From: Nitrosospira sp. Nsp2
GTDB lineage: Bacteria > Pseudomonadota > Gammaproteobacteria > Burkholderiales > Nitrosomonadaceae
NCBI RefSeq assembly: GCF_003050965.1
Contig: NZ_QAOU01000002.1
Coordinates: 372,001-436,000 of the forward strand
Direction of reading: 5' to 3'
DNA length: 64,000 nt
Part shown: one piece after another, positions 8,194 to 18,119 of the stretch
Numbering within the stretch: position 1 is the first letter of the stretch
Layout of the letters: each line of letters starts with the position of its first letter
Position numbers and translations under genes: made by a program
Notes under the pieces: generated by a model
What the model was told of the DNA's origin: nothing
Database searches by the model: none
Seen by the model: only the letters and a program-made list of their open reading frames with translations

Positions 8194-10470
8194 ATGAGTC
8201 AAGATTCGAGTCATTCCTCGCATACTCCTTATGCTCATCAGCACGCCGGTCACAGGGGGGCCGCTGAATCTGCACCTGCGCATGAGCATGCCGGGCATAA
8301 GCAGGGCGCTACCTTCGCCACAAGAACAGGGACAACGGCAACGGGGGCACGATGGACGTGCCCGATGCACCCCGAGGTCGTCCAGGATAGGCCGGGCGAT
8401 TGCCCCATCTGCGGCATGACGCTGGTGCCCATCGCGGGCGCAAACCTGGGCGAAGTCGAACCTGATGATTCCGAAGCTCGTGATCTCGCCCGCCGTCTGC
8501 GGGTTGGCGTCGCCCTATCGATTCCATTGGTCGTGCTCGCGATGGCGCCCATGGCTGGCATCCATGAGCCGTTCGGACTGCAGCCACGCTCCCGCGGGTG
8601 GATTGAACTGCTGCTGGGTACGCCCGTTGTGCTCTGGGTTGGCGGACCGATCCTGCGTAAATTCTGGTTTTCGCTGGTGCATCGGGCGCTCAATATGTAC
8701 ACCCTCATTGGCTTGGGCGTGGGTTTTGCGTACCTCTACAGTCTGGCTGCCGTGCTGATGCCGGGCTGGTTTCCGCAGGAGTTTCGCGAACACGACGGCT
8801 CGGTGGGTACTTATTTCGAGGCCGCGGCTGTCATCGTAACGCTGGTGATGCTCGGCGACCTCCTGCAAATGCGGGCAATGCGACAGACCAGCCGCGCCAT
8901 ACAGCAGTTGCTGAAGCTTGCCCCCAACCAGGCCTGGCGCGTGAGCGACGACGGGACCGAAGAACAGGTGCCCCTCGACACGGTGGCCGTGGGCGACCGG
9001 CTGCGCGTGAAGCCGGGAGAGAAAATGCCGGTGGATGGCGTTGTGCTTGAGGGCGCGACACGGGTGGATGAATCGATGATCACCGGGGAGCCTATGCCGG
9101 TAGCCAAAGCCGAGGGCGACAAGGTAACCGCCGGAACCGTGAACGGCAACGGTTCGATCATCATTCGCGCCGAGCGTGTCGGCTCCGAAACCCTGCTGGC
9201 ACGCATCGTTCACATGGTTGGGCAGGCGCAACGCACACGCGCATCCATCCAACGGCTCGCCGACGTCATTGCCGCCTATTTTGTCCAAGCCGTCATCGCC
9301 CTTGCTATCGTCACGGCGCTTGCGTGGTGGTTTCTCGGTCCCGAGCCGAAGTTCGCCTATGCTTTCATCAATGCCATTTCCGTGCTCATCATAGCCTGTC
9401 CCTGCGCGCTCGGCCTCGCCACGCCCATTTCCATGACGGTCGCGATGGGGCAGGGTGCACGCATGGGCGTCCTGTTCCGCAACGCCGAAGCGATCGAGCG
9501 CATGCGCGATATCGATACCGTAGTGGTGGATAAAACCGGCACGCTCACGCTGGGGCGGCCCGCCATGACCGATTTTGAGGTGGAAGGCATCCCCGAGGAG
9601 GAAGCACTTGCGCTGGTAGCAGCCGTGGAGCAGCTTTCAGAACATCCGATCGCGCACGCAATTGTCGAAGCCGCGAAAAATCGCGGCATAAAGCCCGGCC
9701 CCGCGACGGCGCGCGATTTCCATGCGCTCAAGGGCCTTGGCGTCCAGGCGGTAATCGAGGGCAAGCGCGTGCTGGTTGGCAGCCGCACTTTTCTAGCGCA
9801 GCAGGGTATCGACACGCAGCATTGGGAAGAGCAGGCCGACGCGTGGCGGACAGAAGCCAAAACCGTGGTCTACTTTGCCGTGGATGACATCGCGGCCGGG
9901 CTCGCCGCGGTGGCCGACCCCATCAAGGAAAGCACGCCCGAAGCGATTGCGGGACTACGGAGGCTGGGCGTCAATATTATCATGCTCACGGGAGACTCCC
10001 GGCGCACCGCCGATGCGGTCGCCCGGCAACTGGGCATCGACCACACCTTGGCCGAGGTGCTGCCTGAGGATAAGGCCGACCATATCAAGCTGCTGCAGGG
10101 CGAGGGACGCAAGGTGGCGATGGCGGGAGACGGAATTAACGATGCGCCGGCACTGGCGCAAGCCGATGTGGGCATCGCGATGGGCACCGGCACCGATGTA
10201 GCGATGGAAAGCGCAAGCGTAACCCTGGTCAAAGGCGATCTGCGCGGGATCGAGCGCGCGATCGTACTGTCACGCGCCACCATGCGCAACATCCGTCAGA
10301 ACCTGGTTTTCGCGTTTGGCTATAACGCGCTCGGCATCCCGGTCGCAGCCGGGGTGCTTTACCCGTTTTTCGGGCTGCTTTTATCGCCTATGTTTGCCGG
10401 CGCGGCCATGGCGATGAGCTCAATATCGGTTGTGACCAACGCGCTGCGGCTCAACCGCATCAGGCTATGA
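8194..10470 (+). CDS. copA: copper-type P1B ATPase
   Basis: 758 residues. A His-rich N-terminus ([13 protein letters not shown]) leads into a heavy-metal-binding domain with CPMHP and CPICGM (residues ~55-75) in place of the classic CxxC ferredoxin-like domain. The ATPase core has eight predicted membrane helices, the transport motif CPC (residues ~402-404), the phosphorylation site DKTGTLT (~446), the P1B signature SEHPIAHAI and the [10 protein letters not shown] hinge (~645). These features mark a Cu(I)/Ag(I) exporter in the inner membrane. AGGAG precedes the ATG by 8 bases. No CueR-type regulator is adjacent. Confidence 0.95.
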   Translation: MSQDSSHSSHTPYAHQHAGHRGAAESAPAHEHAGHKQGATFATRTGTTATGARWTCPMHPEVVQDRPGDCPICGMTLVPIAGANLGEVEPDDSEARDLARRLRVGVALSIPLVVLAMAPMAGIHEPFGLQPRSRGWIELLLGTPVVLWVGGPILRKFWFSLVHRALNMYTLIGLGVGFAYLYSLAAVLMPGWFPQEFREHDGSVGTYFEAAAVIVTLVMLGDLLQMRAMRQTSRAIQQLLKLAPNQAWRVSDDGTEEQVPLDTVAVGDRLRVKPGEKMPVDGVVLEGATRVDESMITGEPMPVAKAEGDKVTAGTVNGNGSIIIRAERVGSETLLARIVHMVGQAQRTRASIQRLADVIAAYFVQAVIALAIVTALAWWFLGPEPKFAYAFINAISVLIIACPCALGLATPISMTVAMGQGARMGVLFRNAEAIERMRDIDTVVVDKTGTLTLGRPAMTDFEVEGIPEEEALALVAAVEQLSEHPIAHAIVEAAKNRGIKPGPATARDFHALKGLGVQAVIEGKRVLVGSRTFLAQQGIDTQHWEEQADAWRTEAKTVVYFAVDDIAAGLAAVADPIKESTPEAIAGLRRLGVNIIMLTGDSRRTADAVARQLGIDHTLAEVLPEDKADHIKLLQGEGRKVAMAGDGINDAPALAQADVGIAMGTGTDVAMESASVTLVKGDLRGIERAIVLSRATMRNIRQNLVFAFGYNALGIPVAAGVLYPFFGLLLSPMFAGAAMAMSSISVVTNALRLNRIRL

Positions 10471-10552
10471 GGCCGCCGGATCAAAGCACACAAAAGCCGG
10501 TAACGCCGGTCGATACACAAAGCGAGCGCGGATGCCCAAACGCCCAAACCGC

Positions 10553-11824
10553 TCAGACGCTAGAACGTTGGGAACGCCGCCTTGCAATCGAGCCGAGAAG
10601 GACGAGTCCGGCAATATACAACGCCCAGGTTTCCGGCTCGGGAATAGGCCCCGCCTGGATCCTGCCAAAAAGCCCCTCGGTTTCATCGCGCGGTCCAGCG
10701 GCGAAATACATCGCATCCGCCATGCCGAGGCTGGCACCATTGCCGAATTGCAATCCCCACAGGCCCTCGATCGATATGGGGTGACCTTGAGCGTCCCGCA
10801 CGTAGTCGATGGCAGTATGGGTGGCAGGGTCGAACGCGACAATGGTACCGTCGCCAAAATTACCTACGAGCAGGTTCCCGCTGTAGTCGCCAAAGCCATC
10901 CGGAGCAAAAGCCACACCCCATGGCGCATTCAACAGGCCTCGATCATCCCAGGTATGAATCAAGGCGCCAGATGCATCAAACTGTGCCAGCCGCCCCAGT
11001 CCGGCGCCGGCGACTTCTTCACCTCCGAGAATATGTCCGGGTCGCGCCGGGTCCGCCTGCGTCTTGGCGTAGGGCACAAACAGGCTGTTTCCATCCGGAC
11101 CGGTGAGCGTCTGAATGTTGAATGGCGCATAATCGCCGGGCTTGGGGGTCGTGGAAGTGGAGAAAGGATTGGCAAATGCCCCCGGCGTGCTCACCTCCGC
11201 GAAACTGCTGTTGAAACTCTGGATACCCGCGTTGGGGCCAAAATCGGCTACGTGGATGCGGTCATTGTTAGGCGCCATCGCCAGGCCGAAGTAATGCGAA
11301 CCCGCAGACGACCGGTCCACCATGAGCTTGGCGAAAGCGGGGCGATCAAAACTGCCGTCCGGATTCTTGTGTTCAGTCCAGGCCGAAATGGTTCCGCTAT
11401 CCGTCACAAAGAGAAATTTCGCGGGCTCGGTAATCGAGCCTTGAGTAATGGTGAACTGCGCGCCGGGGTTGAATACGACCCCGGTCGGTGTGCCCTGCGT
11501 AACAACCTGTCCTGTGGAAGGCCCTGGAACCGTCACCAGCCGGAGGTCGTCCGTGTACAGCCGCCGGCCCCCAACATCGCCTACAAACTGGTTCGACGTT
11601 CCCGCGCCGTTGCTTTCCACCCAAAAATGCCCGCCGAATCCGGCCGGACGAATTGCGATTCCCCACGCATTGATGAGGCTCGGGTCGACGATGCCGGCTC
11701 CGTAGGTATCGTTGCTCGCGACAAGGTTGGTCTGGACGTATGCAGTCGCATGGGCTGCTCCGGCAACTGCAAGCATTCCCGACAATAACCATGCCGGGGC
11801 CTTATTTGGTTTGAATATGTTCAT
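10553..11824 (-). CDS. PEP-CTERM protein of the TIGR03118 type
   Basis: 423 residues. The N-terminus carries a signal peptide (LLSGMLAVAGAAHA). The body is rich in Gly/Asn and NHL/beta-propeller-like phrases (WGIAIRPAGFGGHFWV, PWGVAFAPDGFGDYSGNLLVGNFGDGTI). The C-terminus is a full PEP-CTERM sorting signal: PIPEPETWALYIAGLVLLG followed by ARRR. Such proteins are exported, handled by an exosortase and placed at the surface or in extracellular matrix. No exosortase gene lies in the window. It is convergent with copA, with an 82-base gap. Confidence 0.9.
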   Translation of the reverse strand: MNIFKPNKAPAWLLSGMLAVAGAAHATAYVQTNLVASNDTYGAGIVDPSLINAWGIAIRPAGFGGHFWVESNGAGTSNQFVGDVGGRRLYTDDLRLVTVPGPSTGQVVTQGTPTGVVFNPGAQFTITQGSITEPAKFLFVTDSGTISAWTEHKNPDGSFDRPAFAKLMVDRSSAGSHYFGLAMAPNNDRIHVADFGPNAGIQSFNSSFAEVSTPGAFANPFSTSTTPKPGDYAPFNIQTLTGPDGNSLFVPYAKTQADPARPGHILGGEEVAGAGLGRLAQFDASGALIHTWDDRGLLNAPWGVAFAPDGFGDYSGNLLVGNFGDGTIVAFDPATHTAIDYVRDAQGHPISIEGLWGLQFGNGASLGMADAMYFAAGPRDETEGLFGRIQAGPIPEPETWALYIAGLVLLGSIARRRSQRSSV

Positions 11825-12546
11825 TTTCTCCTCCCAAGGGGTAAATGAAAGAACTGATGAAAAACGAGCTTTGGTTTCATAACGCCTTTAATCCCATCTC
11901 CCATTCGCCGGTTAAGCCTTCCGCAACCGCAGTTGCGAAGAAAAGCTGATACCGTAGGCAGGGAGGGGCGTTCCGGCGGGAATATCACCAAACCCGGAGC
12001 AAGCTGCGTGACGGCAAGTACCGTGCAGAGCCGCGGACTTTGACCCTGCACTGGCCTGCCACCGCCGCACCGAGGCACAGGTTGAGCGATTCCAGCGGAT
12101 GACATGTGCGAAGCAGTGCCAGAAAAAATGGAGACGGTTGCACAGCCATACCTCGCAAATTAAGAAAAAATCGGCTGGCTTACCTCGATAGGGCGTGCTG
12201 GCTGAAACACCGCTGACATACCATAACCCAGCGGTGACAAATCAACTGCTCTGTAACGTTTGTGATTTTTTTGTGAATCTAGACAGAAATGATTCGTATT
12301 AAAATAATAGACAATTTTGAGTGGAAGAAAAGAATTTATGACTTCATTTATGACTTCTTATGCGGGCAAATAAATATCCTGGCCTGCCGCTTCTGGTTTA
12401 AACGGTAAGATTTCGCAACGATATTGTTGCGGTTGTCTATACTTTCCCTAGGGCGGAATGCATTAAAACCGTTTATATGAAATACTCTTACCTCCAGTAG
12501 TGTTATTATCATTTTTTCTATTCAAATCAACAGGGGAGACAAAAAA
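11825..12546. other. 722-base intergenic region
   Basis: It separates the divergent PEP-CTERM gene and lipoprotein gene and must hold both promoters. Positions 12230-12540 are AT rich. No coding frame is convincing. The lipoprotein start has a clear AGGGGAGAC ribosome site at 12531-12539. Confidence 0.5.
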
Positions 12547-12903
12547 ATGAAATCCCGTACTGTTTTCGCCATCTTGGGTGCCCTCGCCTTAGTCGCCTCG
12601 TGCGCGCACACCGACCCACGCCCAGCGGATATGACCCCCGCTGAGAAAAGCGCAAAAACCAGGGCAGATCACATCGCGCTGGCCAACCAGTATGACGAAG
12701 TGGCGAAAGCGCTGCAGGCAAAGGCTGAAGCGGAAAAAGGGGAGTTGGGCGAGTATATAGAGCACGCAGCCTACTATGGCAGGCAAACAGAAGACCTGAA
12801 AGAACATTCCCAGGCGCTGATTCGTGACTATGAGGAAGCCGCCGAGAAAAACAGGCGGATGGCAAACGCTCATCGGCGCATGGCGGAGCAGGCGAGACAG
12901 TAA
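12547..12903 (+). CDS. small lipoprotein, third paralogue
   Basis: 118 residues with a lipoprotein signal (lipobox LVASC, Cys at about residue 20) and a highly charged helical body (KAKAEAEKGELGEYIE region) that ends in AHRRMAEQARQ. The pattern of lipobox, a Tyr-Asp/Tyr-Glu segment, QAKAE, YGRQ and HRRM is shared with the lipoproteins at 5132 and 6837, so all three are one family. No decayed regulator copy follows this one. Function unknown; likely a lipid-anchored periplasmic protein. Confidence 0.82.
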   Translation: MKSRTVFAILGALALVASCAHTDPRPADMTPAEKSAKTRADHIALANQYDEVAKALQAKAEAEKGELGEYIEHAAYYGRQTEDLKEHSQALIRDYEEAAEKNRRMANAHRRMAEQARQ

Positions 12904-13107
12904 GATCCAAAAATTTGGCGCAACAAATAGCGGACCGATAAAAAGCGAGGGTTCTCGACCGCCGACACAGCTTTAGCTGTCCAGCTTTCGAGAATCAATT
13001 TCGCCTGTTGGTAGTCGCGAATTAATGGGGGAGGGGGTTACTGGTAGATTCGTGGGTTCGCACTGCTCTGTACCAACGGATCGCCATAAGGGTGAGCGCA
13101 CCCGCCC

Positions 13108-14877
13108 CTACGTTACCTTCCGAATACTTGTAATCAAGGTAGATTCGTTGTACGCATATGTTAAGTGAATTTGCGTCTTTGCGCGTGTGACACCGACGTA
13201 AAAAAGCCGCACTGCTTCTTCTAGTTGCTCTTCGTTTTTATAGTCAAAGGGATTTGGGAAAGCACTGTCTTCTAGGCCGATCATGATGACAGCCTCGAAC
13301 TCCAATCCCTTAGAACTGTGCAGTGTCATTAGGTTTATTTGATCGGGGCTTTTACCATGATTCCCAAAAATCTCAACGGTAAACGCCTCTAAGGCCCCGC
13401 CCTTTGCAGAAGCCGTAATAAGAGCAGCCAAGTTGTCTTTTTCGTCCGCGAGCCAAGGCTCTTCACTTAAGGCCTCATTGAGCACGCTATCGCGCAGGAC
13501 TACGAGCCAGTGATAAAGGGTAATGGAACTGTCCCGATGAGCAAACAAAATGGAGATCAGTTCTGTTCGCTCGGCCAACGCGTCTCTCTCTCTGATCAAC
13601 GACCGGCGCATTAGCCGCCACGCTTTGAGCAATTGTGAGAGGGTCACGGTCCCCGTTTCCCACCCCCCTGAGCACCATTTGGCGGCGTCAATTAGCCACT
13701 CGTTTAAGCGGGATCGTTTGATAGGTGATCCGTTGTCAAGACGGAAATAATTTAAACCCAACGCGTCGGCAACCTTAGCAATGGGAGTACCCTCATTCAG
13801 GGTCCGATAAAGCAACGCGATGTCGCCCGGCTTCCACGTCGGGTTCGCTTCCAGCATCGCCGGTACGACGGTTCCCAATACATAGTTTGCTTGATGATTA
13901 ATATCGCACTCGAGACGGTGGATGCATATCTCACCTGGCCGCCCATCATGGGACTGCGATTCCGCAGGACTTACTAAAAGCGTCTTGGACGCAGCAATGA
14001 TTTGGTCTGCACATCGGTAATTCAGCTTGAGGCGTATAGACTCGACATTTGGCAGTTCCCCCAAGGCTCGTAGCAGGCTAGGCTTTGCCCCGGTAAATCC
14101 GTAAATAGATTGGTCTGGATCGCCGACAGCTATAATCCGTACCGCGGCTGCATTCATCAACGCCATCACCATGCGGTGGAGTGGCAGGCCAAGGTCTTGG
14201 TACTCATCGATAACGATAATAGGGTACTTAGCTTGGATAGAGCGTCGTATCCATTGATGATTCTCGACTAGCTTTAGACCAGCTAAGACGAGTCCGTCAA
14301 AGTCGACAAAACCATGAGCGAGAAGGAGTGCTTCATACGCTTCCACGACGGCCGTTTCCCGCCGGCTCCAATTTCGCCATTCAATGCTCTCTTGATCAAG
14401 AATGGTTCGCCTCAACCTATCGCAAGCCGTGCGAAACCAAGTGGGAGCATCACTTCCAAGTACCTGGGAATACGCTTGGCAAAATAATTTCCTTGATTGA
14501 GCTGGCGATGCCACTACAAGTGGATCAGGTATCGCGATGCCAGCCAATGCAGCATAGGGCAACACTAGTTCGCTAAGGCAAAAGGAATGTACCGTCGAGA
14601 GGAGAAGCCGGTCTCCATCTTCGATATCCAGTTTTCTCAAGCGTATCCTTAGCTCATCAACACAGGCGTTGCTAAAGGTAATACATGCAAGCCGACGCGG
14701 TCGTCGTAAATCCTCATGAAGAATCCTCGCAATCTTTATCGTGATGGTTTTAGTCTTGCCGCTACCCGGCCCCGCGAGGATGACACAATTCCCATCCGTC
14801 GAATAAGCGCTCCATTGATCACAATTTCCCCGAAGCTCCTCAGCGGCCTGAAGATATGAAGACGAAGCAATCTTCAT
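13108..14877 (-). CDS. gajB: UvrD/Rep-type helicase, Gabija GajB-like
   Basis: 589 residues from the ATG at 14877, whose ATGA overlaps the stop of the upstream nuclease gene, so the two are translationally coupled. Superfamily 1A helicase motifs are in order: Walker A AGPGSGKT (~35-42), Walker B region VIDEYQD, motif III VGDPDQSIYGFTGA, LNYRC, TLHSSKGLEF and FYVGVTRAK near the end. In Gabija, GajB binds the GajA nuclease complex. It is about 100 residues longer than the best known GajB. The tie to defence rests on the pairing rather than on the helicase alone. Confidence 0.85.
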   Translation of the reverse strand: MKIASSSYLQAAEELRGNCDQWSAYSTDGNCVILAGPGSGKTKTITIKIARILHEDLRRPRRLACITFSNACVDELRIRLRKLDIEDGDRLLLSTVHSFCLSELVLPYAALAGIAIPDPLVVASPAQSRKLFCQAYSQVLGSDAPTWFRTACDRLRRTILDQESIEWRNWSRRETAVVEAYEALLLAHGFVDFDGLVLAGLKLVENHQWIRRSIQAKYPIIVIDEYQDLGLPLHRMVMALMNAAAVRIIAVGDPDQSIYGFTGAKPSLLRALGELPNVESIRLKLNYRCADQIIAASKTLLVSPAESQSHDGRPGEICIHRLECDINHQANYVLGTVVPAMLEANPTWKPGDIALLYRTLNEGTPIAKVADALGLNYFRLDNGSPIKRSRLNEWLIDAAKWCSGGWETGTVTLSQLLKAWRLMRRSLIRERDALAERTELISILFAHRDSSITLYHWLVVLRDSVLNEALSEEPWLADEKDNLAALITASAKGGALEAFTVEIFGNHGKSPDQINLMTLHSSKGLEFEAVIMIGLEDSAFPNPFDYKNEEQLEEAVRLFYVGVTRAKTQIHLTYAYNESTLITSIRKVT

Positions 14878-16715
14878 GTTAGTTTTGCTTTCAGGTAGGC
14901 TAGCGCCAGTTGGATATACGGTGGACAAACATCCACATTATTGGCGATAAGGACAGATGCTAAGCGCTGCGCGACGCGACCTTTTCCCAGCGAATCGATA
15001 TCCTTTAGAAATTGTTTTGGGTTGAGCGTACCTGGGTCGGCGGATAGAGCGTCGAATCGCGCCTTCATTTTCTTGTTGCTCGTCAGTTCCTTAATAGCTT
15101 CTGCAAACTCATTTGCAGCCCCAGCCCTGAAGAGATCAATCTCAAATGTGAAATCATTCAGGAAAATTCCATAGCCCTTGGCCGTTTCTAGTATCTCTGT
15201 GGACGACATGTTTTGCCGGTCATCGTTTGGGATCAAGTGATTTATTATCTGGTTTACGATCCGGCGCTCGCCGTAACTGTCACCCACAGCATCGTCATCT
15301 GGGTCCGCATCCTCTTGGCTAACATCCTCTACTTTCGGGTCAAAATCGGTGAGTACGACGAAAGGAATGTCCAGCGCGTTCGGCCCAAGCAACCGGATGT
15401 AAGGAGAGAAATTGGTTCCCGCGATCGAACAGACAGTAATACCCATCGCGTCGAAGTCCAGGGTCTCGTCGTGCAACCTGGCAAGCGTAGGCAACAGGAA
15501 TTTTTCGGCATCACCTTCCACGAGAATCACAGCCTTAGAAAAGAACAGTTCACCTCGCGTCACATCAATGTAGCGCTCCAGGTCATCGCGTTCGTTATCC
15601 TCCAACTCGACGCCTTGCAACGAGCGCCCTATGGTATGCCCTAGCTGAGTAAGATGACGCAATACGACGACATTGGAAAGCGGCGCCACGCTGGCAATGT
15701 TCGGGGAATGAGTGGTCAGCAAGATGCTGCGGGGTTCAGGATCGCTGCAAGCATCGCCTTTGGCCTGTAGGTAGTTCCGGTAAATGAGTCGCTGCAAGTG
15801 CGGATGCAGATGAGCCTCGGGTTCTTCGATAGCTAGAAAGGTATGTTGACGTTCTCCCTCTTCTACCAAATACTGATGTTCCAAGTGCTTAAGTGCAAGA
15901 TAAAGCACATTAGCCGAACCTAGGCTCGCTTCTGCCACACCCCGTCTCCCACCGTCGATCATCATCTGTAGAGCCCTGAGCAAGCGATCTGGCTCAGTTG
16001 GCGCGAAGCCGAGTGCCGTTTCAAGTCCGTGCTTGTCACCTACCATTGTGGTGACCTGTGTGTTGACCTTACCAATGATTGTAGCGAGTTCGGGTAAAGC
16101 GGCAATTTTCGAAGTCGTCTCATGAACCTCGCTAGCGATCGTCTTCAAGGTGACTGGGTCTACCGACTTTGCCGCCCGGTCGAGCAATGGGCGCAGTGGT
16201 GAACGCGACCACCGAGCCAGATCGGATTCGGCGTCACGCAAGGCGGGAAAGAGGTCTAGCGGCATCCAGCGACGTAAATCGTACCCGATGGCGTTTTCGG
16301 GTCGGTCGCCACCGAACAGAAGAAACTCGTAGTCGGCTTCGCTTCTTGGCCCGCTTTCAAGCCCAGGAATTGGCTGAAAGCGATAGGTAATCCGCGCCAC
16401 CATTGGAACCGGCTGCACAAGGTGATCGGCCAGTATCGCCAAGAGATTTTCGTTGTGCTCGAACTCGCGGAACTCAACCCCGATCTCAATCCTATCCGTA
16501 GGAGTTAATGGCCGCGGTAACCCATCCCAAAAATCATCAATCCGGAGGCGGCGCATAGAGTCTGGCAGCGATGGATCAAGTAACAGACGGAGGGCGAACA
16601 GCAGGTTTGTCTTTCCCACCTTATTTTCGCCGAGCACTACAGCATGCTGTCCGAGCTGCACATCGAGTAATTTAAAGTTACGAAAGTTATTGATAATGAT
16701 TCTGCTAAGTCGCAT
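14874..16715 (-). CDS. gajA: OLD-family ATPase with TOPRIM nuclease, Gabija GajA-like
   Basis: 613 residues. An ABC-type ATPase domain has Walker A GENKVGKT (29-36), a signature-like LGSANVLYLAL, Walker B FLAIEEPE (Glu297/298) and a switch His in LLTTHSP. A C-terminal TOPRIM domain has the catalytic Glu in ILVEGDAEK (~400) and the D-x-D in LTDFDP (457-459). All catalytic motifs are present. OLD proteins encoded next to a UvrD-like helicase are class 2 OLD, the Gabija type, which nicks or cuts invading DNA when nucleotide pools drop. The pair forms a two-gene operon with no other defence gene beside it. Confidence 0.9.
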   Translation of the reverse strand: MRLSRIIINNFRNFKLLDVQLGQHAVVLGENKVGKTNLLFALRLLLDPSLPDSMRRLRIDDFWDGLPRPLTPTDRIEIGVEFREFEHNENLLAILADHLVQPVPMVARITYRFQPIPGLESGPRSEADYEFLLFGGDRPENAIGYDLRRWMPLDLFPALRDAESDLARWSRSPLRPLLDRAAKSVDPVTLKTIASEVHETTSKIAALPELATIIGKVNTQVTTMVGDKHGLETALGFAPTEPDRLLRALQMMIDGGRRGVAEASLGSANVLYLALKHLEHQYLVEEGERQHTFLAIEEPEAHLHPHLQRLIYRNYLQAKGDACSDPEPRSILLTTHSPNIASVAPLSNVVVLRHLTQLGHTIGRSLQGVELEDNERDDLERYIDVTRGELFFSKAVILVEGDAEKFLLPTLARLHDETLDFDAMGITVCSIAGTNFSPYIRLLGPNALDIPFVVLTDFDPKVEDVSQEDADPDDDAVGDSYGERRIVNQIINHLIPNDDRQNMSSTEILETAKGYGIFLNDFTFEIDLFRAGAANEFAEAIKELTSNKKMKARFDALSADPGTLNPKQFLKDIDSLGKGRVAQRLASVLIANNVDVCPPYIQLALAYLKAKLT

Positions 16716-16812
16716 GATATTTTTATTTATTTACGTGTCAGTGCCACACCGCGGAAAATACATACGGCCGTATCCTACTTCCCCCAAAAACTCGTCCGAT
16801 TACAGTTTAATC

Positions 16813-16962
16813 ATGAGCTCTACAGATCAGTACGTGGTCAATCCGCGCGGTAATCATCATGGTAATCTTATGAGCTTTGACTGCTTTAACCCATTGGACC
16901 AAGGTACAGTCCGGCTTAATGATATGGTAGCGCTTCAGGAAGAGTTTATCCAATACGGCTGA
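16813..16962 (+). CDS. possible 49-residue protein beside the Gabija operon
   Basis: An open frame of 49 residues starts with ATG at 16813 (MSSTDQYVVNPRGNHHGN) and ends at TGA 16960-16962. It is divergent from gajA, with about 100 bases between the starts. Composition is protein-like and it contains several aromatic residues, but no clear ribosome site is visible and I do not recognise it. It may be a remnant of a gene at the island edge. Confidence 0.3.
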   Translation: MSSTDQYVVNPRGNHHGNLMSFDCFNPLDQGTVRLNDMVALQEEFIQYG

Positions 16963-17160
16963 GAAAACATCTTTCTCATCGGGATTAACGGCGCGTCCCC
17001 TGAAATTCCAGAGGTAATGAAGTTGATTTTACTAATAGGAAGGGAAGAACAAACAAGCAGTACATAACTGAACATATGTAACTCGTGGCATCGTGCCACC
17101 GGGCTTCGAAAAGATAGTATTCACATGCCTTGAGGCGCTCGACTCGGTTGGGCCCGCGCC

Positions 17161-17901
17161 TCAACCCGCATACCATAACACCGCGAAGTAATGGCACGTG
17201 GTGCCGGCTATCACGAAGAGATGCCAGATAAAGTGGCCGTAACGCAGTCGCGAATCGCTAGCGAAAAAGGCTACACCTGCCGTATACGACAGACCTCCCG
17301 CAAACAGCAGGAGCATACCCGGCGCAGGGACCCTCGCAAACAGCGGGCCAATAGCGATCACAGCCAGCCACCCCATAAGAAGATAAAGACCGGTGGAGAG
17401 CATCGGACGGGTTTTCTTTCCGAAGACCTCCACGACCACGCCGGTTAACGCAAGACCCCACACCATCCCGAGAAGGGTCCAGCCCCAGACCCCCTTGAGC
17501 ACGCCCAGTGAAAATGGCGCGTACGTGCCGGCGATGAGCAGAAAAATGGCGCAATGCTCGAAGACCCGAAAAAGACGCTTTGCCTCGCCTATGCGCAGCC
17601 CATGATAGAGCGTAGAGGAGAGGTAGAGGATGATCATTGTTGCGGAAAAGAGATACACGCCGACAACGAATCCGGCATCCCCATGGCTTGTTGCGTGGAT
17701 GATGAGAAAAGGCGTCCCCGCAAGTGCGGCAACCAGAGCGATGCCGTGGCTGATGCTGTTTGCAATTTCCTCCCCCCGGGACTGATCACGCTCGGGGCCG
17801 GTGAACCACCCGCGCAGTCCAGTTTTGGGGGCTGAACGGTTGCTTTCGGACTGCTGCGTCCGGACTGTTTCAGGAAGGCGGAATTTCATCATGGAATGCA
17901 A
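17161..17901 (-). CDS. TrhA/hemolysin III family membrane protein
   Basis: 246 residues with about seven membrane helices. Family marks are visible: EEIANSISHGIAL near the start, the SSTLYHGL motif in the middle and the C-terminal RLRYGHFIWHLFVIAGTTCHY with the conserved His residues of the PAQR/hemolysin III fold, which bind metal in homologues. Members work in membrane energetics and lipid balance, and the hemolysin name is historical. The N-terminus is some 25 residues longer than usual; a start at the Met of MKFRLPE is equally possible. Confidence 0.9.
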   Translation of the reverse strand: MHSMMKFRLPETVRTQQSESNRSAPKTGLRGWFTGPERDQSRGEEIANSISHGIALVAALAGTPFLIIHATSHGDAGFVVGVYLFSATMIILYLSSTLYHGLRIGEAKRLFRVFEHCAIFLLIAGTYAPFSLGVLKGVWGWTLLGMVWGLALTGVVVEVFGKKTRPMLSTGLYLLMGWLAVIAIGPLFARVPAPGMLLLFAGGLSYTAGVAFFASDSRLRYGHFIWHLFVIAGTTCHYFAVLWYAG

Positions 17902-18119
17902 TCATCGTTGTGACATAATTGTGGTGATAGGCACGCTCGCCCTGATACTTTGGCTCTGTCAGGCGCTGGCTCATTCACTGGCTGGTTCACTTGCCCTCGG
18001 CTCCCTGGATAAAATCGTCACACGCAATTTGGGTTTAAACCATCCGGTTCTGATTTTCAAGCTGACCGCGCAAGTGGCAGGGACGGCCAGTTCAAGGAGA
18101 CCAGCATGGCGAGGCCATC

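Noticed and set aside
8515-9288. 257-codon open frame on the minus strand
   Set aside because: Antisense to copA; His-rich shadow of the ATPase codons.
10532-11788. 418-codon open frame on the plus strand
   Set aside because: It is antisense to the PEP-CTERM gene, which has a signal peptide and sorting signal; the plus product is Arg-rich with no family.
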